Below are positions 1 to 8,639 of a stretch of DNA of 64,000 nt, piece by piece (positions within the stretch are counted from its first letter, which is position 1; the number at the start of each line of letters is the position of its first letter). The stretch is from Dyadobacter jiangsuensis. Its GTDB lineage: Bacteria; Bacteroidota; Bacteroidia; Cytophagales; Spirosomataceae. Below the pieces are notes generated by a model. It searched no databases. It saw nothing but the letters and a program-made list of their open reading frames with translations, and was not told the DNA's origin. Location of the stretch: positions 186,001-250,000 of the forward strand of contig NZ_PYAS01000005.1 of the NCBI RefSeq assembly GCF_003014695.1, read 5' to 3'. A program made the translations under genes and the position numbers.

Positions 1-208
1 TATAAGGTGAAATGTGAAGACTCCGAATGAACAGTTCACCATCCATAAACAGGCAGTAAGCATCCTGAAAATTGACCTTACCCTGCCTGATCGACTTGAT
101 TTCGGTGCCCGTGAGCACCATACCGGTCGTGAACTCTTCCAGGAAGAAGTACTCGAATGAAGCCCGTCTGTTCTTTATATCTACTTTTTTAACTATTTTT
201 TCCGACAT
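1..208 (-). CDS. smpB: SsrA-binding protein SmpB (5' part, cut by window edge)
   Basis: SmpB binds tmRNA and delivers it to stalled ribosomes for trans-translation. Only the first 69 codons are in the window; the gene continues beyond base 1. Reading the minus strand from the ATG at 208, the protein starts MSEKIVKKV and contains the hallmark stretches LTGTEIKSIRQGKVN (about residues 32-46) and then FIRSLHISPY, which match the SmpB core barrel. No other family gives this combination. The start is clear because the conserved core begins about 12 residues after the ATG. The next gene, at 268, is divergent, so the 59 bases between them must hold both start regions. Confidence 0.95.
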   Translation of the reverse strand, partial: MSEKIVKKVDIKNRRASFEYFFLEEFTTGMVLTGTEIKSIRQGKVNFQDAYCLFMDGELFIRSLHISPY

Positions 209-267
209 ATCGATTCCCAAAATTTTACAAAGGGGCTCAAAATTAAGTTTTTGTTAAAACTATACCA

Positions 268-741
268 ATGAAACCTATTAGCCATTTCCTGACACTTGTA
301 TTACTCATCACGATCGCTGGAACAGTGACAAATCACGCCCTCGCGCAAACAGACGCCGCAGACGCGCGGGCGACGGTCGACAAACTGTTTACCGGCATGC
401 GGACCGGCGACTCAACGGCCGTCAGAAACGTATTTACCAAAACTGCCGCATTGACTTCCATTTCCAAAAACGCGGCCGATTCAGTGGTTACGCACAAAGG
501 AAGCGTCGACGGCTTCGTGAAGGCCGTGGGAACACCGCATAAGGAACAATGGGACGAGCGCATTTACGACGTAAAGGTCTCCATCGACGGGCCGATGGCG
601 GTCGTCTGGGCCCCTTACAAGTTTTACCTCGGCGACAAGTTCTCGCATTGCGGCGTCAATGTTTTCAACCTCATTAAAACCAGCACCGGCTGGAAGATTA
701 ATGACATTACCGACACACGCCGGAAAGACGCTTGCCCCTGA
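268..741 (+). CDS. Secreted NTF2-like (SnoaL/DUF4440-type) protein
   Basis: A 157-residue protein with a clear signal peptide (hydrophobic segment to about residue 22, cleavage near ALAQ at 27). The mature part has the layout of small NTF2-fold proteins: an N-terminal helix with ATVDKLFTGMRTGD, a stretch like the family's typical 'xxVFTKTAALTSI', and a C-terminal sheet with VVWAPYKFYLGDKFSHCGVNVF and GWKINDITDTRR. NTF2-like proteins in this group are often binding or scaffold proteins rather than enzymes, and no catalytic residues can be assigned. It stands alone, divergent from smpB and convergent with accD, with a shared terminator after it. The precise function is unknown. Confidence 0.8.
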   Translation: MKPISHFLTLVLLITIAGTVTNHALAQTDAADARATVDKLFTGMRTGDSTAVRNVFTKTAALTSISKNAADSVVTHKGSVDGFVKAVGTPHKEQWDERIYDVKVSIDGPMAVVWAPYKFYLGDKFSHCGVNVFNLIKTSTGWKINDITDTRRKDACP

Positions 742-783
742 TCCGCATTCCATTTAACTGCAAACAACACGTTAACATAAATA

Positions 784-820
784 CAAAGCGGCCCGCCAGA
801 TAACCTGACGGGCCGCTTTG
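784..820. terminator. Bidirectional intrinsic terminator between NTF2-like gene and accD
   Basis: A perfect 12-bp stem (784-795 with 809-820, core GCGGCCCG) closes a 13-base loop that contains a further CAG/CTG pairing. The arms begin and end with AAA/TTT, so it can work for the gene ending at 741 and for accD, which ends at 835 on the other strand. Confidence 0.8.
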
Positions 821-834
821 TTAAATGCTATTGC

Positions 835-1677
835 CTATTTGAGCATATTCAGCAGGCTGGTCAATTTATCTTTCAAATCCTTGCGGTCTACGATGAAGTC
901 GAGGAAACCATGTTCCAAAACGAATTCTGCGCTTTGGAAACCTTTCGGCAAATCTTTACCGATTGTCTCCCGGATTACACGCGGACCGGCGAAACCGATC
1001 AATGCTTCGGGCTCCGAAATGTTGAAGTCGCCGAGCATTGCGTAAGACGCTGTTACACCGCCGGTTGTAGGGTCAGTTAGCAATGAAATATAAGGTATCT
1101 TAGCCTCTGACAATTGCGCGAGGCGTGCAGAGGTCTTAGCCATCTGCATCAGTGAAAACCCTGCCTCCATCATACGCGCTCCTCCCGACTTCGAGATCAT
1201 CAGGAAGGGAACCTTCTTTTCGAGCGAGTAAGAAATCGCACGGGCGATTTTCTCACCTACCACCGAACCCATCGACCCTCCGATGAAGCTGAAATCCATA
1301 CAAGCGATCACCAGGTCCAACCCATTCATTTTACCGTGACCGGTACGAACCGCGTCTTTCAACCCGGTTTTCTTCATGGTCGACTTGATACGATCCGGAT
1401 AAGCCTTGGTATCTACAAAGCCTAGCGGGTCGCCGGAAATCAGGTTAGCGTCGAGCTCGATAAACTCGTTGTCATCGAAAAGCAGGTTGAAATACACATC
1501 CGAACCTACTTTTTCATGGTAGTTGCAATGCGGGCAGGTGAAAGCATTCTGCTTATGTTCCCTGGTAGGAGTGATTTTTTTGCAATTAGGGCATTGATAC
1601 CATAAACCGTCCGGCGCTTCGCGCTTCATTTCAGTCGGTGTATTGATACCTTTTTCTTTGCGAATAAACCAGGACAT
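835..1677 (-). CDS. accD: Acetyl-CoA carboxylase carboxyltransferase subunit beta
   Basis: AccD, with AccA, moves the carboxyl group from biotin to acetyl-CoA to form malonyl-CoA, the first step of fatty acid synthesis, in the cytoplasm. The 280-residue protein is the normal length. It has the N-terminal four-cysteine zinc ribbon (CPNC near residue 29 and CPHC near 48) followed by the carboxyltransferase crotonase fold with [21 protein letters not shown] and [19 protein letters not shown]. The ATG at 1677 gives the usual [11 protein letters not shown] start. It stands alone; accA is not in the window, which is common because the subunits are unlinked in many Bacteroidota. Confidence 0.97.
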   Translation of the reverse strand: MSWFIRKEKGINTPTEMKREAPDGLWYQCPNCKKITPTREHKQNAFTCPHCNYHEKVGSDVYFNLLFDDNEFIELDANLISGDPLGFVDTKAYPDRIKSTMKKTGLKDAVRTGHGKMNGLDLVIACMDFSFIGGSMGSVVGEKIARAISYSLEKKVPFLMISKSGGARMMEAGFSLMQMAKTSARLAQLSEAKIPYISLLTDPTTGGVTASYAMLGDFNISEPEALIGFAGPRVIRETIGKDLPKGFQSAEFVLEHGFLDFIVDRKDLKDKLTSLLNMLK

Positions 1678-1707
1678 ATTTGTATGTGGGTTGATTTATA
1701 TATAATA

Positions 1708-1762
1708 ATCTGAAAATCAGATAATTATTGAAGTTTCATGATAAATAACGGGCTCAAATATA
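1708..1762 (-). promoter_or_regulatory. Probable accD promoter and leader inverted repeat
   Basis: On the minus strand, TATATTTG (1755-1762) is an exact match to the Bacteroidota -7 element TAnnTTTG, about 78 bases before the accD ATG. No good -33 TTTG is visible at the right distance. Between it and the gene is a 6-3-6 inverted repeat (ATCTGA AAA TCAGAT, 1708-1722) that could be an operator or a leader hairpin. Both assignments are inferences from motif matches. Confidence 0.4.
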
Positions 1763-1897
1763 ACAATAATTGTTGTGTATCATGAAAACTGCCTGGTAAC
1801 GTGTCGGTTTGACGGTTAGATTTGCCCCCGAGTAACGGCGTCATCAGAACAATTTCAAACATTATTTGTTACTAGTGACAAGAACATTAACCGGCAC

Positions 1898-2440
1898 ATG
1901 ACTGCATCCACCTCGCCTATTGTGATCATCGTTGGCACCAACCGGCCCAACTCGATGTCCAGGAAAATTGCGGAATACTATCAGGGAATCCTTCAACAAC
2001 TGCACGCACCCAGCATTATCCTCGATCTGGTGAACTTACCCGACGATTTTACGGTGTCGGCGCTCTATGCCAATACCGGCAAAAACGAAGCATTCAACAA
2101 CCTGAAATCATTGCTGGAACAGACCGACAAGTTCGTTTTCATTGTGCCTGAATACAATGGCTCCTACCCGGGTGTACTGAAAGCATTTATCGACGGCCTT
2201 CCTTACCCCAATAGTTTTTCCAATAAAAAGGCTGCATTGGTAGGATTGTCATCGAATCCACAAGGTGCTACCATTGCATTGAGCCATTTAAATGACGTTT
2301 TCAGTTACCTGGGTATGAATACGCTCGCAATGCGCGTAAAGCTCGGGCAGATACGTTCGCATTACAACGAAAACGTGATGTCAAACGCATTGTATAAAGA
2401 ACTGCTCGAAATACAGGCCGGGCAGATCATCCACTTCTAG
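1898..2440 (+). CDS. NADPH-dependent FMN reductase family protein
   Basis: A 180-residue flavodoxin-fold protein of the NADPH-dependent FMN reductase family (chromate/azo/quinone reductase relatives). The N-terminal IIVGTNRPNSMSRKIA holds the phosphate-binding loop for FMN, PEYNGSYPGVLKAFIDGL (about 87-104) is the signature segment around the flavin, and KKAALVGLSSNPQG follows. Such enzymes reduce FMN or quinones with NAD(P)H; the physiological substrate cannot be read from sequence. It stands alone between the accD promoter region and a terminator shared with ftsZ. Confidence 0.88.
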   Translation: MTASTSPIVIIVGTNRPNSMSRKIAEYYQGILQQLHAPSIILDLVNLPDDFTVSALYANTGKNEAFNNLKSLLEQTDKFVFIVPEYNGSYPGVLKAFIDGLPYPNSFSNKKAALVGLSSNPQGATIALSHLNDVFSYLGMNTLAMRVKLGQIRSHYNENVMSNALYKELLEIQAGQIIHF

Positions 2441-2446
2441 CATATT

Positions 2447-2475
2447 AAAAAAGGGAGCTCGTCGCTCCCCTTTTG
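2447..2475. terminator. Bidirectional terminator between the FMN reductase gene and ftsZ
   Basis: GGGAGC (2453-2458) pairs with GCTCCC (2464-2469) around the loop TCGTC. It is flanked by six A bases on the left and CTTTT on the right, giving U-tracts in both directions. It lies 12 bases after the reductase stop and ends directly before the ftsZ stop. Confidence 0.75.
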
Positions 2476-3915
2476 CTATTTCAGCCAGTGCTGTTCCATT
2501 TCATGTGCCGGAATCGTAGGTCGCTTCCAGAGCTCTACCCTGCTGCGGCGATAAGCCGGACCTTCCAGATCAGAGTACTTTACAAGTCCGTCGCGGAATG
2601 ATTTGACCATCATTTCCATTTTCAGGGCATCTTCGTCGGTCCAGTCGTTCGTCGGCTCGATTTCCGTCAGCGAAATATTGATAGGATCGAATCCGTGCGT
2701 TACTCTTTCATCTTCCAGAACGAGGTCAATAGAGCTCGTTGGCGTATTTTCTTCCAGTTCGCCTGTCAATACCAATTCTTCTTCTTCAACGGCGACAGGA
2801 GGCAGCTCTTCTTTCGGCTCCTCGACAACCACCGGCGTCGGCTCGGGCTGTCCTTTCACTCCTTTGAGCTGAATACCCGGGATCGGCGATTCGATACTGT
2901 CAAAACCAGCCGCCACTACGGTAACCCGGAGCTTGTCGCCCAGCGAGTCATCGGTGATCGTACCCAGCTTGAACATACGAGCTTCGCCGCCTACTTGTGA
3001 AAGCACATATTGCCAGATTTCGCGCTGCTCGCGCATGGTAGCCTCTTTCTTCTTGCTGGTAGCAAGTGTCACGAGGATTCTTTTGGCTCCGCGGATGTCA
3101 CGGTCATTCAACAGCGGTGAATCCAATGCTTCCTTGATCGCATTCTGCGCACGGTCGGCACCGGTAGATTCCGAAGTTCCCATAACCGACTGACCGGCAC
3201 TTTTCAACACTTTCTCCACATCCTTGAAGTCGGTGTTGATATTACCATTGGTGGTAATGATCTCGGAAATACTTTTCACTGCATTGAGCAAAATACCGTC
3301 CGCTTCCGCGAAAGCCTGCGTCAATGTCATGTCCTCGTACAGCTCTTCGAGTTTGTCGTTGAGCACCACGAGGACGGTGTCGCTATATTCTTTCAGCTGC
3401 TCGATCCCTTCGAGCGCCTGCTCTTTCTTGTCAAGTCCTTCCCAGGTGTATGGCGCAGTTACCACGGCCACCGTCAGTTTGCCCATTTCTTTGGCCAACT
3501 GCGCGATCACCGGTGCGGCGCCGGTTCCTGTTCCACCACCCATACCGGCGGTGATAAATACCATTTGTGTAGAGCCTCCCAGAAGACCTTTGATCTCCTC
3601 GATGGTTTCCAAAGCCGCTTCCTTACCTTTTGTGGCATCCGTACCGGCTCCCAGGCCTTGTGTCAAAGTCGCACCCAACTGGATTTTGACAGGTACGGGG
3701 CTATTTGCCAGCGCTTGTCTGTCGGTATTACAAACCGCAAACTCTACATCTTTGATCTTTTTCTCAAACATGTAGTTCACAGCATTGCTACCACCGCCGC
3801 CCACACCAATCACCTTGATGATAGCCGGTTCACCGTGGCCTTCTCCGTTGGTGTCTTTGATGATTTCGTTCACTATATAGTCCTGGTCTAATGCGTGCAA
3901 CAAGCTATTATTCAT
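2476..3915 (-). CDS. ftsZ: Cell division protein FtsZ
   Basis: FtsZ is the tubulin-like GTPase that forms the division ring under the inner membrane. The 479-residue protein has the nucleotide-binding glycine loop VGGGGSNAVNYM (about 38-49), the tubulin signature GGGTGTG (126-132), and the NTDRQAL segment (63-69). After the GTPase core (to about 345) comes a long acidic linker rich in Glu/Pro/Val and a C-terminal tail, ELWKRPTIPAHEMEQHWLK, which probably binds FtsA. At 479 residues it is longer than E. coli FtsZ, as usual in Bacteroidota. It is the last gene of this half of the dcw cluster, 39 bases after ftsA. Confidence 0.98.
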   Translation of the reverse strand: MNNSLLHALDQDYIVNEIIKDTNGEGHGEPAIIKVIGVGGGGSNAVNYMFEKKIKDVEFAVCNTDRQALANSPVPVKIQLGATLTQGLGAGTDATKGKEAALETIEEIKGLLGGSTQMVFITAGMGGGTGTGAAPVIAQLAKEMGKLTVAVVTAPYTWEGLDKKEQALEGIEQLKEYSDTVLVVLNDKLEELYEDMTLTQAFAEADGILLNAVKSISEIITTNGNINTDFKDVEKVLKSAGQSVMGTSESTGADRAQNAIKEALDSPLLNDRDIRGAKRILVTLATSKKKEATMREQREIWQYVLSQVGGEARMFKLGTITDDSLGDKLRVTVVAAGFDSIESPIPGIQLKGVKGQPEPTPVVVEEPKEELPPVAVEEEELVLTGELEENTPTSSIDLVLEDERVTHGFDPINISLTEIEPTNDWTDEDALKMEMMVKSFRDGLVKYSDLEGPAYRRSRVELWKRPTIPAHEMEQHWLK

Positions 3916-3954
3916 AATTCTTTCCGGGGTTGAGTATGCGTGATGATATTCCTG

Positions 3955-5301
3955 TTAATAGTCTCCCAGACTCTCGTCTTTTTTACCAATAATGCCGGTA
4001 ATGTTATCCCAAAACGTTCCATTACGTTTTGGTTGTTCTTTAACCTCCTTCACAGGCTCTTTCTGAACGACGTTGCCCGTATTGAATGCAGATGCAGGCT
4101 TGCAAACCGATTTCACCCGCGGATCAACCGATTTCAATCCGGCCCACGCCAATCCGATAGCGGTGTTGAACGAAGCATTGCTTACGGCATCCGCTTTCGC
4201 AGTGCGTTCCAGGTTTTCGGGATAGCCTACGCGCACCGACATGTCGGTCACTCTTTCGAACAATGCCTCGATTTCCGGAATGTTCGCTGAGCCGCCGGTA
4301 AGCACGAGTCCGCCAATCAGCCTGTCGGCATAACCTGATTTAATGATTTCCGCATAAACCATCGCCGCGATTTCTTTCAAACGCTCCTCGATAATCAATG
4401 CCACGTTCTTTTTCAAAACCGGCTTGGGCTGTCGGCCTGCAAGGTAGTTGATCAGGATTTCTACATTCAAAGGAACGTCTGCGGACACCGCCACACCGTA
4501 TTCCTTTTTCAAATGCTCCGCGTTCTCGAACTGGATACCACAGCCTACTTCGAGGTCGGCCGTAATATGGCGTCCGCCGATCGGGAATGAGGCAATATGA
4601 CGCACAATGCGGTCGTGGTAAATGATCACGTCCGTAGTATGGTCGCCGATGTCCACCATCGCAATACCGGCTTTCATTTCATTGTCTGTCAAAACGGCGA
4701 GGCTCGTTGCCAATGGCGCCAATACCAGTTTATCGCATTTCAACGCCTGATCTGCTTCGGCGAGGCTTTTCTTCGTCCGCAACACCGATTGGCTGTTGGC
4801 AGATACCACCAGGAAGTTCCCTCCCAGCTTAATGCCCGTGCGCCCTACCGGCTCGCGTACGCCCGTAGAGTTATCGACTGTAAAGTCCATCGGCAACACA
4901 TGCAGCACATCGAAATTCGGTTCGATTTTCGCGCGGTACATATCATCAACCAATTGGTCAACATCCCGCTGCGTTACTTCCTCGCCCGAAGATGCCGACG
5001 GCCTGATTACGCCATCGCTCTGTGCACTCACTTTCACGTGCGTGCCGCCAAAGCTTACATTCACTATTCCTATATCGAGATCCGACCGTGAACCGGCTTC
5101 CGCCAATGCTTCCTTGATCGCGCTGCCTACCTGTTTAATGTTTTCAACGGAGCCGTTTACCACTGCTCCCGACGGCACAGGGACTTCGCTGAAGCCCAAA
5201 ATCTCGATATTGTTCCGGCGTGTCGCTGAGCCTTGCGCAGCTACCACCGTTATTTTAGTACTTCCAATATCTACCCCAACTACAATCTTATCGTGTGCCA
5301 T
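3955..5301 (-). CDS. ftsA: Cell division protein FtsA
   Basis: FtsA is the actin-like ATPase that ties FtsZ filaments to the membrane and recruits later division proteins. The 448-residue protein begins with the phosphate-1 motif VGVDIGSTKITVVAA (residues 8-22), has the phosphate-2 motif AMVDIGDHTTDVIIY near residue 218, and the adenosine motif GLVLTGGSANIPEIE near 331. The C-terminus carries a Lys/Trp-containing stretch (RNGTFWDNITGIIGKK) that fits the membrane-targeting amphipathic helix. ATG at 5301; it follows ftsQ by 15 bases and precedes ftsZ, the standard order. Confidence 0.97.
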   Translation of the reverse strand: MAHDKIVVGVDIGSTKITVVAAQGSATRRNNIEILGFSEVPVPSGAVVNGSVENIKQVGSAIKEALAEAGSRSDLDIGIVNVSFGGTHVKVSAQSDGVIRPSASSGEEVTQRDVDQLVDDMYRAKIEPNFDVLHVLPMDFTVDNSTGVREPVGRTGIKLGGNFLVVSANSQSVLRTKKSLAEADQALKCDKLVLAPLATSLAVLTDNEMKAGIAMVDIGDHTTDVIIYHDRIVRHIASFPIGGRHITADLEVGCGIQFENAEHLKKEYGVAVSADVPLNVEILINYLAGRQPKPVLKKNVALIIEERLKEIAAMVYAEIIKSGYADRLIGGLVLTGGSANIPEIEALFERVTDMSVRVGYPENLERTAKADAVSNASFNTAIGLAWAGLKSVDPRVKSVCKPASAFNTGNVVQKEPVKEVKEQPKRNGTFWDNITGIIGKKDESLGDY

Positions 5302-5316
5302 GCTGATGGTGAATTA

Positions 5317-6093
5317 TTATTCACAAACTATTTGATCTTGAAACTTAACACTAATTCTCTTATACCGGCCCCAATCCTTGCTCAGCACCTTATCATAAAA
5401 GATGCGCAGCTTTTTGAACTTGGGCTCGAAATCCTCCGCCATCCCCAGCTCGATCCGCTGATCGCCCAGCAATGTCGTGAGGTCTATCTCACCATCCTTA
5501 TCCACATTCATTTGTGTAACCTGCGCTTTCCAGAACGGGTCGGTGTTCAGAAAACGCAATAACTCCAAAACCTGAGCGCCCTTTTCGGACCTCAGCTTTT
5601 GAGGGTTCTGGAAATACGCCCCTGAAACCAGTAACGTTCTTGCTGAATAACTTTCTGATAGAGGAAAAAAAACGCCCTCATGGTTGATATAGTATCCCGA
5701 TGTGTTCCGCATTTCCCCATTATCCGACGTGTTAATCCAGCGCGCAAGCGGTTTCTCCTGCTCAACTTCGACTACTATATTGCCCCTGAGGTCACGAAAA
5801 ACCTGACATTTCTTGATCAATTTGTTGCGGCTGACACGGTTTTCCAGATCGTGCAGGGCTACATCGCTGAGCCTGGCCCCGATCAACGGATCACCGCCGT
5901 TCTCGGTCAGCAGCATTTGTACATCCATTTGGTTCAGGAATCTTGTACCTGAATCGCCCTGGATCGATATTACGAGATTTGTACAACGCTGTTGACCCAG
6001 CTTGCTTTCCGCCATACCGATGCCGGCAATTGGCAGAATAAGCCACAAACTACGCTTCAACAAAGTCCATGAATAGTCAAATTTACGTAACAT
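5317..6093 (-). CDS. ftsQ: Cell division protein FtsQ
   Basis: FtsQ is a single-pass inner-membrane division protein whose periplasmic part scaffolds FtsL and FtsB. The protein is 258 residues when started at the ATG at 6093 (MLRKFDYSW). An in-frame TTG at 6132 would overlap murC and is less likely. A short cytoplasmic tail is followed by one membrane segment (about 16-28, LWLILPIAGIGMA). The periplasmic region contains a POTRA-like part and the segment GYYINHEGVFFPLS typical of FtsQ. Identity is supported mainly by position, between murC and ftsA, and by topology, because FtsQ sequences diverge strongly. Confidence 0.9.
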   Translation of the reverse strand: MLRKFDYSWTLLKRSLWLILPIAGIGMAESKLGQQRCTNLVISIQGDSGTRFLNQMDVQMLLTENGGDPLIGARLSDVALHDLENRVSRNKLIKKCQVFRDLRGNIVVEVEQEKPLARWINTSDNGEMRNTSGYYINHEGVFFPLSESYSARTLLVSGAYFQNPQKLRSEKGAQVLELLRFLNTDPFWKAQVTQMNVDKDGEIDLTTLLGDQRIELGMAEDFEPKFKKLRIFYDKVLSKDWGRYKRISVKFQDQIVCE

Positions 6094-6118
6094 CTTAGTA
6101 ATATTAAAAATGCTTTGA

Positions 6119-7525
6119 CTAATTATTCGCAACTGGATTTTGCAGCAAATCGCGTATCGGGCCCACCAAAGTATCGATGTCCCCGGCGCCTATCGTGACC
6201 ACAATATCCGTATTTAATTCTTTTAAAAGTTGTAAAACTTCTTCTTTTGCAACCAGTTGTTTATCATTCGAGGTCACTTTGTCCAGGATCATTTCAGAAT
6301 TGACCCCCTCGATCGGCAGCTCGCGTGCAGGATAAATATCGAGCAACAAAAGCCGGTCCGCCAACGATAAACTTTCTGCGAACCCATCCGCGAAGTCACG
6401 CGTACGGGTGAACAGGTGCGGCTGGAAGATCGCCGTCACGTGGCGGCCCGGATACAACCCTTTCACCGACGACAAAAATGCCTCTATTTCCGTCGGGTGG
6501 TGCGCATAATCGTCGATATACACATTCCCTTCTTCCTCCACCTGGTATTCGAAACGGCGCTTCACGCCCCCGTAACTTTCGAGTGCCTCCTTGATCTCGC
6601 CGGGCGCGACTCCTATATACAATGCCACTGCGCTCGCCGCAATGGAGTTTTCGATATTATGGTAACCCGGAATTTTCATCGCAATGCCTTCGATTATACC
6701 CCCAGGGTAAATCAGGTCGAATACGAAGCGGGCATTCTCAATATGGATGTTAGCCGAATGGTACGGGCCGCTGTTCAACGAGTAGGTAAATACCTTTGCC
6801 TTGCAGCTGTCGGCAATTTCCAGACCTTCACGCATGAATAATGCCCCGTTCTCGTCGATCTGGCTCACATAATCGCGGAACGATTCGAGCACTGCTTCGT
6901 GCTTGCCGTAAATATCGAGGTGGTCGGCGTCGGTGGAGGTCACGATCGCTATTTCCGGGAACAACGTCAGAAAAGAGCGGTCGAACTCGTCGGCTTCCAC
7001 TACGCAGAAAACCTCTTCCAGCTTATCGGTAGGCTCATTGAGGAGCAAGTTGGTCCCGTAGTTCTGGGTAATACCTCCCAAAAATGCCGTGCTGTTCACA
7101 TGCGCGTGACGCAGGATATGCGCTACAAGCGAGGATGTGGTCGTCTTCCCGTGCGTACCCGCGACACCGATCGTTCTCAGATTTTGGGTCAGAATGCCCA
7201 GTACCTGCGAGCGTTTCAGGATCAGGAAATTTTCATCCCGGAAATAATGCATTTGCTTGTGCTGCACAGGCACGGCAGGGGTGTAAATAACGAGCGTCTG
7301 CTGCGGATCGGCGGTAAATGCCGCAGGAATGGTGGCAATATCATCTTCCAGTGTTACCGGAATGCCTTCTTCGATAAGCTTACCTACCAGCGGGGTCATG
7401 GTTTTATCGTAACCGGCCACTTCAAAGCCGTTGGCCTTGAACCAGCGGGCCAGCGCACTCATTCCGATCCCGCCTATTCCTACAAAATAGATATATTTCC
7501 AGTTTGTCACAGAGGATGACATCAT
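6119..7525 (-). CDS. murC: UDP-N-acetylmuramate--L-alanine ligase
   Basis: MurC adds L-Ala to UDP-MurNAc, the first peptide step of peptidoglycan precursor synthesis, using ATP in the cytoplasm. It has the N-terminal UDP-binding loop FVGIGGIGMSALA (about 14-26), the Mur-ligase P-loop GTHGKTTTS (near 120), a central domain with STDADHLDIYG, and a C-terminal domain with YIDDYAHHPTEI, a well-known MurC signature. I chose the ATG at 7525 (MMSSSV) over the in-frame TTG at 7531. It follows murG by 15 bases and is co-transcribed with it. Confidence 0.97.
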   Translation of the reverse strand: MMSSSVTNWKYIYFVGIGGIGMSALARWFKANGFEVAGYDKTMTPLVGKLIEEGIPVTLEDDIATIPAAFTADPQQTLVIYTPAVPVQHKQMHYFRDENFLILKRSQVLGILTQNLRTIGVAGTHGKTTTSSLVAHILRHAHVNSTAFLGGITQNYGTNLLLNEPTDKLEEVFCVVEADEFDRSFLTLFPEIAIVTSTDADHLDIYGKHEAVLESFRDYVSQIDENGALFMREGLEIADSCKAKVFTYSLNSGPYHSANIHIENARFVFDLIYPGGIIEGIAMKIPGYHNIENSIAASAVALYIGVAPGEIKEALESYGGVKRRFEYQVEEEGNVYIDDYAHHPTEIEAFLSSVKGLYPGRHVTAIFQPHLFTRTRDFADGFAESLSLADRLLLLDIYPARELPIEGVNSEMILDKVTSNDKQLVAKEEVLQLLKELNTDIVVTIGAGDIDTLVGPIRDLLQNPVANN

Positions 7526-7540
7526 ATTCAAATCTTGGGG

Positions 7541-8638
7541 TTATTGAATCAAATTAAAAACTTCGGCGGCAATGTCGTCGGCCGCGCTGGGACGTGCCAG
7601 CTTATTGATATTCGTCTGCAATTCGCGCTGGCGGGTTACATCATCGAGCAGTGCCAATGCCTGATCCACCAATCGCGTACGCGCCTCCGAATCCTTTACC
7701 AGAATAGCCGCATTGCTGTCGACAAGGTTCATCGCATTCTTGGTTTGATGGTCTTCCGAAGCATACGGAAACGGCACAAGAATAGCCGGCTTGGCTGCGA
7801 GGCATAATTCCGAAACCGATAATGCACCCGCACGCGACACCACCACATCGGCCACCGCATAGGCGAGGTCCATGGTATAAATAAAATCAAATGCCTTCAC
7901 CTTATCCGTTCCGAGTTTCTCGATAGCGGCTTTGGCCTTATCAATATCATTTTTACCGGTCTGCCACAGTACCTGATACCCGGCCTCCACCAATTTACCG
8001 AGTCCTTCGGTAATGCTTTCGTTGATCGAGCGCGCGCCGAGGCTCCCACCCATCACGAACAGTGTTTTCGCCCCTTCGTTCAACTCAAAATGTTCCAGAG
8101 CAGCGGCACGCTTCAAATGCACATACGTAATGTCGCTCCGGACGGGGTTACCGAGCATGGTGATCTTCTCCCTGGGGAAAAACGCCTCCATTCCGGGATA
8201 AGCCACGCATATTTTAGACGCTCTTTTGGCGAGCAATTTATTGGTAACGCCCGCATAGGAATTCTGCTCCTGGATCAAGGTCGGGATACCGGCCATGGAT
8301 GCCATCATCAGCAATGGACCGCTGGCAAAACCACCCACGCCTACTGCGACGTCCGGTTTGAAGTCTTTGATCACCTCCCGGGCTTTCATCAGGCTTCGGA
8401 GCATTTTGAAGGGAAGTGTGAGATTTTCCAGCGAAAGACTCCTTTTAATACCTGCAATGGGAAGCCCCACAATTTTATAACCTGCGCGGGGGACTTTTTC
8501 CATCTCCATTTTGCCCAACGCACCCACAAACAGGATCTCCGTATCCGGTTCCCTGTGCTGCAATGCATTGGCAATGGCGATGGCCGGGTAAATATGCCCG
8601 CCAGTACCTCCTCCGCTGATAATGATTCTTTTTGCCAT
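7541..8638 (-). CDS. murG: UDP-GlcNAc:lipid I N-acetylglucosaminyltransferase
   Basis: MurG transfers GlcNAc to lipid I, making lipid II on the cytoplasmic face of the membrane. The 365-residue GT28 protein begins with the lipid-I-binding glycine loop SGGGTGGHIYPAIAIA (8-23), has a second loop VMGGSLGARSINE (about 191-203), and the C-terminal nucleotide-sugar site VVSRAGALSVSELCLAAKPAILVPFPYASEDHQ. The ATG at 8638 is fixed by the glycine loop position. It is separated from ftsW by one base, so the two are translated together. Confidence 0.97.
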   Translation of the reverse strand: MAKRIIISGGGTGGHIYPAIAIANALQHREPDTEILFVGALGKMEMEKVPRAGYKIVGLPIAGIKRSLSLENLTLPFKMLRSLMKAREVIKDFKPDVAVGVGGFASGPLLMMASMAGIPTLIQEQNSYAGVTNKLLAKRASKICVAYPGMEAFFPREKITMLGNPVRSDITYVHLKRAAALEHFELNEGAKTLFVMGGSLGARSINESITEGLGKLVEAGYQVLWQTGKNDIDKAKAAIEKLGTDKVKAFDFIYTMDLAYAVADVVVSRAGALSVSELCLAAKPAILVPFPYASEDHQTKNAMNLVDSNAAILVKDSEARTRLVDQALALLDDVTRQRELQTNINKLARPSAADDIAAEVFNLIQ

Positions 8639-8639
8639 G